Of a stretch of DNA of 64,000 nt, positions 1 through 7,464 are shown one piece after another (position 1 is the stretch's first letter; every line of letters starts with the position of its first letter). Both the position numbers and the translations under genes were made by a program. The notes beneath the pieces were generated by a model. That model saw only the letters and a list, made by a program, of their open reading frames with translations. It did not search any database and was not told where the DNA came from. Origin of the DNA: JAUIAS01 sp030425395 (GTDB lineage Bacteria; Pseudomonadota; Alphaproteobacteria; Rhodobacterales; Rhodobacteraceae); NCBI GenBank assembly GCA_043553855.1, contig CP121336.1, forward strand, positions 2,418,001-2,482,000, written 5' to 3'.

Positions 1-723
1 ATGTTCGTTCTGCCGCACGCCGTTGCTGCGCGCGGCGACGCGCTGGGAGCGGGCTGGGCCGGATCGCTGAGCATGGGGGCAGGGCAGTTCTGCACCAACC
101 CCGGTGTCGCTGTGGTGATCGACGGGCCGGAAGCGGATGTTTTTGTCTCCGCCGCAAGCGCCGGGCTGGAGACAGTCGGCGCGCAGACCATGCTCACCGA
201 AGGGATCGCGCGCGCGTATCGTACGGGGCGCGACCGTGTGCAGGCGTCGGCGGGCGTGCGCGAGGTTCTGACCTCCACTTGCGATCTGCGCAATGCGACC
301 CCCTACCTTTTTGAAACCACGGGTCAGGCGTGGCTTGCCGATCATACGCTCGGAGAGGAAGTGTTCGGTCCGCTGGGTATCGTCGTGCGTGTTCAGGATG
401 CCGCCGAGATGGAGGCGATCGCCCGTTCGCTGGTGGGGCAGTTGACCTGCACCCTGCATATGGACGGCGATGATACACCGCTGGCGCGGCGACTGATGCC
501 GGTGCTGGAACGCAAGGCGGGCCGGGTGCTGGCCAACGGGTTTCCCACCGGGGTCGAGGTCTGCGACAGCATGGTACACGGCGGCCCGTATCCCGCGTCG
601 ACCAATTTTGGCGCAACATCCGTGGGCAGCTTGTCGATCCGCCGTTTCCTGCGTCCCGTATGTTACCAGAACATGCCCGATGATCTGTTGCCCGAGGACT
701 TGTTGCCAGCGGATCAGGGATAA
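1..723 (+). CDS. Aldehyde dehydrogenase, 2,5-dioxovalerate (alpha-ketoglutarate semialdehyde) type, C-terminal part
   Basis: C-terminal half of an NAD(P)-dependent aldehyde dehydrogenase; the 5' end lies outside the window, so the first ATG is not a real start. The catalytic cysteine is C31 of the visible part (GQFCTNPG). The FPTGVEV and MVHGGPYPAST stretches near the C-terminus are typical of alpha-ketoglutarate semialdehyde dehydrogenases, which finish sugar-acid and hydroxyproline breakdown by making 2-oxoglutarate. It converges with the TRAP genes, so the two are separate transcription units even if functionally linked. The glutamate general base is upstream of the window. Confidence 0.85.
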   Translation: MFVLPHAVAARGDALGAGWAGSLSMGAGQFCTNPGVAVVIDGPEADVFVSAASAGLETVGAQTMLTEGIARAYRTGRDRVQASAGVREVLTSTCDLRNATPYLFETTGQAWLADHTLGEEVFGPLGIVVRVQDAAEMEAIARSLVGQLTCTLHMDGDDTPLARRLMPVLERKAGRVLANGFPTGVEVCDSMVHGGPYPASTNFGATSVGSLSIRRFLRPVCYQNMPDDLLPEDLLPADQG

Positions 724-744
724 CGATCCGAGCTGACCCTATCG

Positions 745-777
745 CCGCCGCCGGAAGGGGACTTTCGGCGGCGGTTT
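745..777. terminator. Bidirectional hairpin terminator between convergent genes
   Basis: A perfect 9-bp CCGCCGCCG/CGGCGGCGG stem extends by GAAG/CTTT (one G-U pair) onto a GGGA tetraloop, and TTT follows on the plus strand. It lies between the stop of the aldehyde dehydrogenase and the stop of dctM, where a shared terminator is expected. Confidence 0.75.
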
Positions 778-781
778 GATG

Positions 782-2122
782 TCAGACAAAGGCCGTCAGG
801 AACAACGACAGAGCCGGAATGAACAGGATCGCGGCCAGAACAAAGATTTCGGCCAAAAGGAAGAACCCGACGCCTGCAAAAATCGATTCCAGCGATATCT
901 TGTCCTTCACGATGGATTTGATCACGAACACGTTCAGTCCGATGGGCGGCGTGACCAACCCGATCTCGAGCAGCTTGATCACCACGACCCCGAACCAGAT
1001 CAGCGAAAAGCCGAAGGTTTCCACGATTGGAATGGTCAGCGGCAGGGTCAGCAGGATGATCCCGATGGGATCAAGAAACATCCCCAGAAAGATATAGAGC
1101 AGCACGATCAGCGCCATCACTGCCACCACCGACACGCCCGAGGTTTCGATCCACGTAGTGATGTCGCCGGCCATTCCTGTCAGGGCGATGAAATTCACGA
1201 ACAGTTTGCCACCGATGGCGATCACAAAGATCATCGACGACTGATAGACGCTTTCCTTGAGCGCGGCAAAAATCCCGCCAAGGTTCAGGCGGCCCAGAAC
1301 CACCCCAAGGATCAGCGTGGCGGCGGCCCCGATACCTGCGGCTTCGGTCGGGGTGAACAGCCCGACATAGATGCCGCCCACGACCACAACGAACAGCACG
1401 ATAATGGCCCAGCAATCGCGCAGAGCCTTCATGCGGGCGGCGCGGGTGATCACCTCATCCGGGACGGGCGCGTCGTCCGGGCGCATGCGCACCCAGATAT
1501 AGATCACCAGAAGATAGGCGACCAGCGACAGCAGCCCCGGTATGATGGCGGCGATGAACAGCTTGGCGATGGATTGCTCTGCGAAGATGCCATAGAGGAT
1601 GAACAAGACGCTTGGCGGGATCAGCGACCCCAGCGTTCCGCCGATGGCGACAGATCCCGAGGCCAGCGATTTCGAATACCCAAAGCGCAGCATTTCCGGG
1701 ATCGCGATACGGCCCATGGCGGCGGCGCAGGCGACCGAGGATCCGGTGATCGCTGCGAACCCGCCGCAGCCCATGACCGACGCCATTGCCACGCCTCCGG
1801 GCAGCTTGGCCAGCCACAGCCGCGCAGCGCGGTAGATATCGGTGGTGAAGCCGGCCTCATATGCCAGATGACCCATGAAGATGAACAGCGGGATCGTGGA
1901 GAGGGTGGAGCTTGTTATGAACGCATACGGGTTGTTCGCCATCAGCGAAAACGTCGGTTGCCAGGCCCATTGCGGGGTGAACTCTGCCCCCGGACGCCAC
2001 GCGAATATGATGAATATCCCGACCGAGGCCACAACCCCCAGCGCCGCCGCGATGGGCACACGCATGGCCAGCAGCACCAGCGTCGCGATCAAGCCGATCA
2101 GGCCAACGGAAAGCGGATCCAT
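782..2122 (-). CDS. dctM: TRAP transporter large permease subunit (DctM family)
   Basis: 446-residue, almost wholly hydrophobic protein with about a dozen membrane segments, the normal size for the large TRAP permease that forms the ion-coupled translocation path. Recognisable DctM stretches include MRVPIAAALG near the N-terminus, GGTLGSLIPPSVLFILYG in the middle and TPTEAAGIGAAA. It lies 3 bp behind dctQ on the same strand, completing a dctP-dctQ-dctM order. TRAP systems move organic acids and related solutes with the sodium gradient; the solute cannot be read from this subunit. A 618-residue frame on the other strand is its shadow. Confidence 0.93.
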   Translation of the reverse strand: MDPLSVGLIGLIATLVLLAMRVPIAAALGVVASVGIFIIFAWRPGAEFTPQWAWQPTFSLMANNPYAFITSSTLSTIPLFIFMGHLAYEAGFTTDIYRAARLWLAKLPGGVAMASVMGCGGFAAITGSSVACAAAMGRIAIPEMLRFGYSKSLASGSVAIGGTLGSLIPPSVLFILYGIFAEQSIAKLFIAAIIPGLLSLVAYLLVIYIWVRMRPDDAPVPDEVITRAARMKALRDCWAIIVLFVVVVGGIYVGLFTPTEAAGIGAAATLILGVVLGRLNLGGIFAALKESVYQSSMIFVIAIGGKLFVNFIALTGMAGDITTWIETSGVSVVAVMALIVLLYIFLGMFLDPIGIILLTLPLTIPIVETFGFSLIWFGVVVIKLLEIGLVTPPIGLNVFVIKSIVKDKISLESIFAGVGFFLLAEIFVLAAILFIPALSLFLTAFV

Positions 2123-2125
2123 GGG

Positions 2126-2620
2126 TTATTGATCCTTTTGGGCGGGGCCAAAGGCAACCGCCAGATTGCCCGCAATGTTGATCACCAGACGCAGCACAAA
2201 GGCCGCCACCCCAAAGGCAAAGACGATTTTCATCGGCCATGTCGGCACATCAAGCTGGCCGTCGTAATACAGGTTCTGCGCAATTTCCGACGGGATCTTT
2301 TTCGCAATGACAAAGCCCATGGTGCCCAGAAACAGCCCGAACAACAGGCTGCCAAAGGCGGTCAGCAACGCCTGTGCGCGGACAGGAAGACGATTGGCGA
2401 TCACGGTCACGGCGATATGGCCGTTCTGGCGTTCGACATAGGCCAGCGGCAGCACGATAACACAGACCATCAGCAGGCCGATCATCAGCAGATCATCGGG
2501 GATGGGATGGTTGAACGCGCCACGCCCGACGACCGATCCCGTGACCAGAACGCCCATGCCCAGCAAGGCGGCGCATCCGATCCACAGGGCCAGATTTTCG
2601 ATGAAGGTCAGAAGTCTCAT
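2126..2620 (-). CDS. dctQ: TRAP transporter small permease subunit (DctQ family)
   Basis: 164 residues starting MRLLTFIENLALWIG; an upstream in-frame start would add 23 unlikely residues, so the ATG at 2620 is preferred. Four hydrophobic segments match the small TRAP membrane subunit, which stabilises the large permease and helps dock the binding protein. Residues such as ERQNGHIAV are family-typical. The next gene, dctM, starts 3 bp after its stop. A strong hairpin separates it from dctP upstream, so permease expression is probably lower than that of the binding protein. Confidence 0.88.
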   Translation of the reverse strand: MRLLTFIENLALWIGCAALLGMGVLVTGSVVGRGAFNHPIPDDLLMIGLLMVCVIVLPLAYVERQNGHIAVTVIANRLPVRAQALLTAFGSLLFGLFLGTMGFVIAKKIPSEIAQNLYYDGQLDVPTWPMKIVFAFGVAAFVLRLVINIAGNLAVAFGPAQKDQ

Positions 2621-2666
2621 CGCGGTGCCTGAATGATTTGGTGCCAATGTTTGGCGATAGAGGGAA

Positions 2667-2698
2667 AAAACCGCGCCATGACACAACATGGCGCGGTT
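2667..2698 (-). terminator. Rho-independent hairpin between dctP and dctQ (attenuator-like)
   Basis: On the minus strand AACCGCGCCATG pairs perfectly with CATGGCGCGGTT across a 6-nt loop, with a run of T after it. It follows the dctP stop and precedes dctQ, so it acts as a partial terminator or 3'-end stabiliser. The inference is more binding protein than permease. Confidence 0.85.
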
Positions 2699-2713
2699 AG
2701 GTGTCGGGCCGGA

Positions 2714-3793
2714 TCAACGATCCCAGGGATAGCCCTTTTCGTCCCGTTCAGCGGTATATTTGGCCACCATCGCCTCGAACGCGCCATAGACGGCATCGGC
2801 ATCGAGGCCCTTCTCCATGGCCTTGGCCTTCCATGAGGCGACATCTTCATTGGCAATCTTTACCAGCGAGTTGCGCAGTTCCTCGCTCGGTTGAACCACT
2901 TCGATCTTGTGGCCGTCGATACCTGCCTGAAGCTCTGCCTTAACCTCGGTCCGGGAGGCGTGCATTTTTTCGGCGACATAGGCCGTGAATTCGCGGCCCA
3001 GATCATCGACAAGCGACTGCTGCTCAGGTGTGAGGCTCATGTAGGTGTTCATGTTCATGCCGATGCCAAAGGCAAGAACCTGACCCATGTTCAGTTCGGT
3101 GATGTAATCGGCCACCTCGTATTGCTTGTAAGCCTTGACCACATAGTAATAGGTCGTCGATCCGTTGACCGATCCGTTTGAAAGCGCCTCATAGACCTTG
3201 GGCTGCGATACTGAAACGGTCGAGGCCCCCTTGGATTCCAGTGCCGGCACAAACGCGCCGGTAGCGCGGAACGTCAGTCCGTCCAGATCGGCGGCGGTGG
3301 TCACCGGATCACCCTTGGTCAAGAGCTGGGTCGGGCCGGTGGTGTAGTTTCCGAAATACTTGATGTTGGCCTTTTTCTGTTCCGCCAGTGCCGCTTCGTT
3401 GGTGGTCATGAAGTCATAGGTGGCCATCATGCCGACCCATTCGTCGCCGAACTGGATGGTATCGGTGACCTCATAGGCGACCAGTTGACCGGGCGCATAC
3501 ACCGGCACGATGGATGCCATGTCCGCGACACCGTCGGACAGCCCCTGTGCTGCGGTCTTGGCCCCCAAAAGCGCACCGCCCCATGTGATATCAAGGCCCA
3601 GCGTGCCGCCTGAGCGTTCGCGCATCTGTTCGTCCAGCCATTCCAGCGCGCCCGCACGGGTGCCGCGGTTGGGTCCGAATTCGGCAAAGCGCAATTCGCG
3701 CATCTGCGCCTCGGCGCTGGTGGGCAGGGCGACTGTCGCCACGCCAGCCGCCATCAGTGCGGGCAGCAAGAATCCGTTAATTAGCTTGTTCAT
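2714..3793 (-). CDS. dctP: TRAP transporter solute-binding protein (DctP family)
   Basis: 359-residue periplasmic receptor. The ATG at 3793 has a GGGAGG site just upstream and gives a clear Sec signal peptide (MNKLINGFLLPALMAAGVATVALPTSAEA). The body has DctP hallmarks: LRFAEFGPNRGT after the signal, GVADMASIVPVYAPGQ, and LDGLTFRATGAFVPALESKGAST, which includes the conserved arginine that normally binds a substrate carboxylate. It is first gene of dctP-dctQ-dctM and divergent from iclR with a palindromic operator between them. Substrate is probably an organic acid used by the downstream catabolic genes, but this is inference. Confidence 0.92.
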   Translation of the reverse strand: MNKLINGFLLPALMAAGVATVALPTSAEAQMRELRFAEFGPNRGTRAGALEWLDEQMRERSGGTLGLDITWGGALLGAKTAAQGLSDGVADMASIVPVYAPGQLVAYEVTDTIQFGDEWVGMMATYDFMTTNEAALAEQKKANIKYFGNYTTGPTQLLTKGDPVTTAADLDGLTFRATGAFVPALESKGASTVSVSQPKVYEALSNGSVNGSTTYYYVVKAYKQYEVADYITELNMGQVLAFGIGMNMNTYMSLTPEQQSLVDDLGREFTAYVAEKMHASRTEVKAELQAGIDGHKIEVVQPSEELRNSLVKIANEDVASWKAKAMEKGLDADAVYGAFEAMVAKYTAERDEKGYPWDR

Positions 3794-3876
3794 TGATGTT
3801 CCTCCCTTGCCTGGCTCCTCAACCAGATGCCTGACTATCGCACAATTCCGTTGCTTTCTGTCAACAAGTAAATTAT

Positions 3877-3893
3877 ATTTCATCTGGTGAAAT
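3877..3893. promoter_or_regulatory. Palindromic operator, probable IclR-family binding site (copy 1)
   Basis: Perfect palindrome ATTTCA-TCTGG-TGAAAT in the dctP/iclR divergent promoter region. A further GGTGAAAT half site at 3907-3914 repeats the right arm 21 bp away, about two helical turns, and touches the iclR start codon. The same palindrome recurs at 4694-4710. Binding by the IclR protein encoded at 3915 is inferred from position and repetition. Confidence 0.75.
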
Positions 3894-3914
3894 TATTCAG
3901 GTGACAGGTGAAAT

Positions 3915-4694
3915 ATGAAGACCAAAGCGCGTGATGGAAGCAGTTTGCCGCGTGTGCGGGCCGTCACGCGGGCGGTGTCGATTCTGCGGTCGTTCACCCG
4001 CGAACGGCCCAATCTGACACTGGGCGAAATCGTTGCGATTACCGGGCTGGATGCGGGCACGACACGGCGGCTTCTTGTGACGTTGCGCGATGAGGGGCTG
4101 GTGCGGCAGGACGTGGCAAGTGGACGTTACAGCGCCTCGATCGGCCTGCTTGAACTGAGCCGAGCAGTGCCCGAAACGCTGTCGCTCACCGCATTGGTGG
4201 AAGAGAGGGTCAAGCAATTGGCCGAGGAAACCCAGACCACCGTTTACCTGTCCACAGCCAGTGGTGACAGTGCGCTGTGCACAGCCCGCCATAACGGAGG
4301 CCGCGCAATCGAGGTGCGCTGGTGGGCTGTCGGCGAACACCGCGCGTTCAACAAGGGCACCGGTCCGCGGGTTTTGTTGGCCTATCAACCCGAGGCGCGG
4401 CGGGAAGAGATCATGCGCAACTTCCTCGGGCTTGAGGCGAACCAGATCGCAGAGTTGCGCGCGGAACTTGCTGACATTCGCGCAACCGGTGTCAGCATCA
4501 AGCACGACGAGATCGCATCAGGTATTTCAGCGATGGCGGTGCCGCTCCTTGATCCGGCGGGCAACATTCTTGCCGCGATTTCCACAGGTGGCCTGACCCC
4601 GCGATATACTGGTGCGCAACAGGTGGATATGCATCATCAGATGACAAATGCCGCTTCTGAAATGGCCAACAGTTTGCGCGGATACAGCCTTTGA
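3915..4694 (+). CDS. IclR-family transcriptional regulator
   Basis: 259 residues. An N-terminal winged helix-turn-helix (about residues 12-75, with AVSILRSFTRERPNLTLGEI then TGLDAGTTRRLLVTL) precedes an IclR effector domain (about 85-255) with RHNGGRAIEVRWWAVGEHRAFNKGTGPRVLLAY and a late SGISAMAVPLLDPAGNILAAIS. Such proteins sense small organic acids or aromatics and control adjacent catabolic operons. It diverges from the TRAP genes and reads toward the dehydratase operon; near-identical palindromes flank it on both sides, and the second overlaps its own stop codon. Effector unknown, most likely the transported substrate or an intermediate. Confidence 0.9.
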   Translation: MKTKARDGSSLPRVRAVTRAVSILRSFTRERPNLTLGEIVAITGLDAGTTRRLLVTLRDEGLVRQDVASGRYSASIGLLELSRAVPETLSLTALVEERVKQLAEETQTTVYLSTASGDSALCTARHNGGRAIEVRWWAVGEHRAFNKGTGPRVLLAYQPEARREEIMRNFLGLEANQIAELRAELADIRATGVSIKHDEIASGISAMAVPLLDPAGNILAAISTGGLTPRYTGAQQVDMHHQMTNAASEMANSLRGYSL

Positions 4695-4710
4695 TTTCAT
4701 CAGTTGAAAT
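4694..4710. promoter_or_regulatory. Palindromic operator, probable IclR-family binding site (copy 2)
   Basis: ATTTCA-TCAGT-TGAAAT, the same 6-bp arms and 5-bp spacer as copy 1, beginning on the last base of the iclR stop codon and 72 bp before the dehydratase large-subunit start. The position suits control of the four-gene operon that follows. Confidence 0.75.
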
Positions 4711-4782
4711 TTAAGTTATTGGTTGACTGAATCCGAGATTCAACGAATGCTTGCCCAAACTATTGCGTTTGGGAGGGCTGCA

Positions 4783-6045
4783 ATGGGCTATACAATGGCC
4801 GAGAAAATCTTGGCGCGGGTGTCGGGCCAGGACGCGGTGCGCGCCGGTGACGAGGTTCTTGCCAAGCCGGATTTCGTCATTGCCTATGACTTTCCGGGCT
4901 ACACCGATGTGATCTTCAAGCAGATGGAAGAGGATTTCGGCATCGACAAGGTCGCCGAGCCGGATCGCTATGCCTTGTTCATCGACCACATGGTTCCAGC
5001 CACCACCACGCAGGAAGAAGAACTGCATCAGCTCACCCGTGACTGGGGGGCCAAGAACAATGTGCCGGTGTATGAGCGCAAGGGCATCGGCCATCAGGTT
5101 GCGGCAGAGCTTGGATATGCCACGCCGGGGGCCTTCGTGGTGCATTTCGACGGCCATATTTCGCAACTGGGCACCTTTGGCACATTGGCCATCGGCGTGC
5201 GCCGGCATCTGCTCGAGGCGTTCGTGAAGGAACGCATCAAGTTCAAGGTGCCCGAAACCACCCGCATCGACCTTACGGGACGTTTGCAGCCCGGTGTGAC
5301 CGCGCGGGACGTGTTTCACCATATCGTGCGGGTTCTGGGGCCGCGTGGCTGTCGGGGCCACGTGATGGAGCTTGGCGGCGACACGATTGACAACATGAGC
5401 CTTGAGGGCCGCCAGTCGATCAACTGTCTGGCCATGTTCACGGGGGCGATCACCGCGCTGATGAACCCCGATGAAAAGGCGCTGGCCTATATGAAGGATC
5501 GCGCGCGGCTCGATATTGAGCCGCTGTTCTCGGATCCTGATGCGCCTTATGCGGCGCGCCATGAGATCGACGTCAGCAAACTGGAACCCATCGTGGTGGT
5601 CCCGCCCAGCCCCGCCGATACCCGCGATCTGAGCGAGGTTGCCGGAACAGAGGTGCACGTGGGTTACCTTGGTTCCTGTGCGTCGGGACGGGTCGAAGAC
5701 CTTGAGATCGCGGCAGATGTCCTTGAGGGACATCGCGTCAAGGACGGGTTTCAGCTTAATGTCATTCCGACCAGCAAGGAAATCATGGAGATCGCCGCAG
5801 AACGCGGCATCATCACCCGGTTGATCAACGCGGGTGCCTTTATCAGTTCGTCGTCCTGCGATTATTGTTTCGGCAGGATGGGCGTGATGCGCGCAGGTCA
5901 GCGGGCGGTGTCCACGGGCACGTTGAACGTGCGCGGACGCATGGGATCGCCGGACAGTGAAATCTATATCGTCAACGCCGCCGCCGTCGCCGCGGCGGCG
6001 ATCGAGGGGCGCATCACCGATCCGCGCCCCTATCTGAAACGGTGA
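4783..6045 (+). CDS. Aconitase/3-isopropylmalate dehydratase family, large subunit
   Basis: 420-residue [4Fe-4S] hydro-lyase large subunit. The ATG at 4783 has GGGAGG 7 bp upstream; the in-frame start 60 bp earlier has none. Cluster ligands are visible as C299 (GSCASGR) and C359/C362 (SSCDYC), and the FIDHMVPATT stretch is family-typical. It needs the small subunit encoded next. Location behind a TRAP transporter and IclR regulator, and before a PEP-mutase-type lyase, points to catabolic hydration/dehydration of a dicarboxylate or tricarboxylate rather than leucine synthesis. The closest described gene order is the DmdA/DmdB dimethylmaleate hydratase with a dimethylmalate lyase; actual substrate unknown. 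Confidence 0.85.
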   Translation: MGYTMAEKILARVSGQDAVRAGDEVLAKPDFVIAYDFPGYTDVIFKQMEEDFGIDKVAEPDRYALFIDHMVPATTTQEEELHQLTRDWGAKNNVPVYERKGIGHQVAAELGYATPGAFVVHFDGHISQLGTFGTLAIGVRRHLLEAFVKERIKFKVPETTRIDLTGRLQPGVTARDVFHHIVRVLGPRGCRGHVMELGGDTIDNMSLEGRQSINCLAMFTGAITALMNPDEKALAYMKDRARLDIEPLFSDPDAPYAARHEIDVSKLEPIVVVPPSPADTRDLSEVAGTEVHVGYLGSCASGRVEDLEIAADVLEGHRVKDGFQLNVIPTSKEIMEIAAERGIITRLINAGAFISSSSCDYCFGRMGVMRAGQRAVSTGTLNVRGRMGSPDSEIYIVNAAAVAAAAIEGRITDPRPYLKR

Positions 6046-6053
6046 GGTCAGAC

Positions 6054-6575
6054 ATGGCATTGCAAAACCTCAGAGGCCGGGTCGCGTGGATTTTCATGGA
6101 TGAGGATTTCGACGTGGATCAGATCGTCGGCGTCAAGAATATCAAGATCAAGGACCCGGTCGAGCTGGGTAAACTGGCGATGCGCGCTGAAGACCCCGAA
6201 TTTGCCGACAAGGTCCGGCCCGGCGACCTGTTGGTGGGCAACCACAACTTTGGCTACGGCCATCCCCATTACCCGCCGATGATCGGAATGCGCCAGTTGG
6301 GCATAGGGGGGGTGATCGCGGAAAGCTTTTCGCCGGGATACTGGCGTGGTGAAATCGCGATGGGGTTCCCGCAGGTGGCCTGCCCTGGGGTTCTGGCGGC
6401 GGTCAGCCGTTGGGACGAAATCGAAATCGACTGGGCCGGCAACACCTTTCACAATCACACAACCGGAAAAACCCTGCCGATCGAACCGCTCAGCGACGGC
6501 GACCGACTGATGCTCGAGGCGGGCGGCCTGGTTGGATATCTGCACGCGCGCGACAAGGAGGAGGCCACGAAATGA
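6054..6575 (+). CDS. Aconitase/3-isopropylmalate dehydratase family, small (swivel) subunit
   Basis: 173 residues from the ATG at 6054 (an ATG 12 bp earlier overlaps the preceding gene). Small LeuD-type swivel domain closing the active site of the large subunit: MDEDFDVDQIVG, DLLVGNHNFGYGHPHYPPMIG and GGVIAESFSPGYWR fit the family, although the usual GSSREHA loop is replaced by a GYGHPH sequence, suggesting altered substrate recognition. The 4-bp ATGA overlap with the following lyase gene indicates translational coupling. Confidence 0.82.
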   Translation: MALQNLRGRVAWIFMDEDFDVDQIVGVKNIKIKDPVELGKLAMRAEDPEFADKVRPGDLLVGNHNFGYGHPHYPPMIGMRQLGIGGVIAESFSPGYWRGEIAMGFPQVACPGVLAAVSRWDEIEIDWAGNTFHNHTTGKTLPIEPLSDGDRLMLEAGGLVGYLHARDKEEATK

Positions 6576-7453
6576 TCGAGCCACAGCAAAAGAAGGATTT
6601 CGCAGCCGCCCTGCGCGCGGGCCAGACGCAGGTCGCGCCGGGTTGCTTTGACGCGATGTCGGCGATGATGGCGGTGCGCGCCGGGGCGAAGGCGGTGATG
6701 ACGTCCGGGTTCGCGGTGTCGGCCACGCATCTGGGGTTCCCGGATGTGGAACTTTATACCATGACCGAAAACCTGAATGTCGTGCGTAACATCGCCAACG
6801 CGGTGGATGTGCCGGTGGTGGCTGATACCGATACCGGATACGGCAACGCGATGAACGTCATGCGCACGGTGCGCGAATTCGAACAGGCCGGTGTTTGCGC
6901 GATGATCTTTGAGGATCAGACCGCGCCAAAACGGTGCCCGGCAGCGGCCAAACAGATCGAGATCATCCCGGCGATGGAACATGCGGGCAAGATCCGCGCA
7001 GCCGTTCAGGCCCGGCGCGACCCCGATACCCTGATCATCGCCCGCACCGATGCCACCTCTCAGAAAGAGGCGATTGAACGCGCTCGCATCTATGCCGAGG
7101 CAGGGGCCGACCTGATCCAGCCAATCAGCCGGACCTTCACCGATTTTGACAGTCTGCGTGCCATGCATCAGGCGGTGGGCGTTCCATTGTCGTTGCAAAT
7201 CCTTGGCTGGCTGGAAACCGGACTGACCCGGGAACAGATCGCCGAGGTTGCGGGCCTTGCCTGTTATCCGCTGGTTGGCTTGATGTCGGCGGCACAGGCG
7301 ATGCAGGACAATTATGCCAGCCTGATGGCCAATCAGGGCACAGGCGACCTGCCTCATCCGGTGATGAGCATGGCCGACTTCAAGACGTTTATCGGATTTG
7401 AAGAGATCGAGGACCAGCAGGTCAAATTCATGATCATGGATCTCAACAGCTAG
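6572..7453 (+). CDS. Isocitrate lyase/PEP mutase family lyase
   Basis: 293 residues. Members use a TIM barrel and Mg2+ to make or break C-C or C-P bonds next to a 2-oxo or 2-hydroxy acid. The metal motif DTDTGYGN spans residues 85-92 and E114-D115 follow. The loop carrying the catalytic cysteine is KRCPAAAK (C122), so the KRCGH signature of isocitrate and methylisocitrate lyases is altered to KRCPA; this argues for a different substrate, for example a dimethylmalate-like or other 2-hydroxydiacid cleaved to pyruvate. It overlaps the dehydratase small-subunit gene by 4 bp and precedes the M29/NicX-like gene by 11 bp. Confidence 0.82.
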   Translation: MIEPQQKKDFAAALRAGQTQVAPGCFDAMSAMMAVRAGAKAVMTSGFAVSATHLGFPDVELYTMTENLNVVRNIANAVDVPVVADTDTGYGNAMNVMRTVREFEQAGVCAMIFEDQTAPKRCPAAAKQIEIIPAMEHAGKIRAAVQARRDPDTLIIARTDATSQKEAIERARIYAEAGADLIQPISRTFTDFDSLRAMHQAVGVPLSLQILGWLETGLTREQIAEVAGLACYPLVGLMSAAQAMQDNYASLMANQGTGDLPHPVMSMADFKTFIGFEEIEDQQVKFMIMDLNS

Positions 7454-7464
7454 GAGACACCCCG

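Noticed and set aside
1..723. First ATG of the window as the aldehyde dehydrogenase start
   Set aside because: The N-terminal NAD-binding half and glutamate base of the family are missing, so the gene runs in from outside the window.
776..2632. 618-residue frame on the plus strand opposite dctM/dctQ
   Set aside because: Highly charged translation of the complement of two clear membrane-protein genes, no ribosome site or family; high-GC shadow.
4711..6060. Long minus-strand frame over the dehydratase large subunit
   Set aside because: Mirror of a gene with intact cluster cysteines; no independent support.
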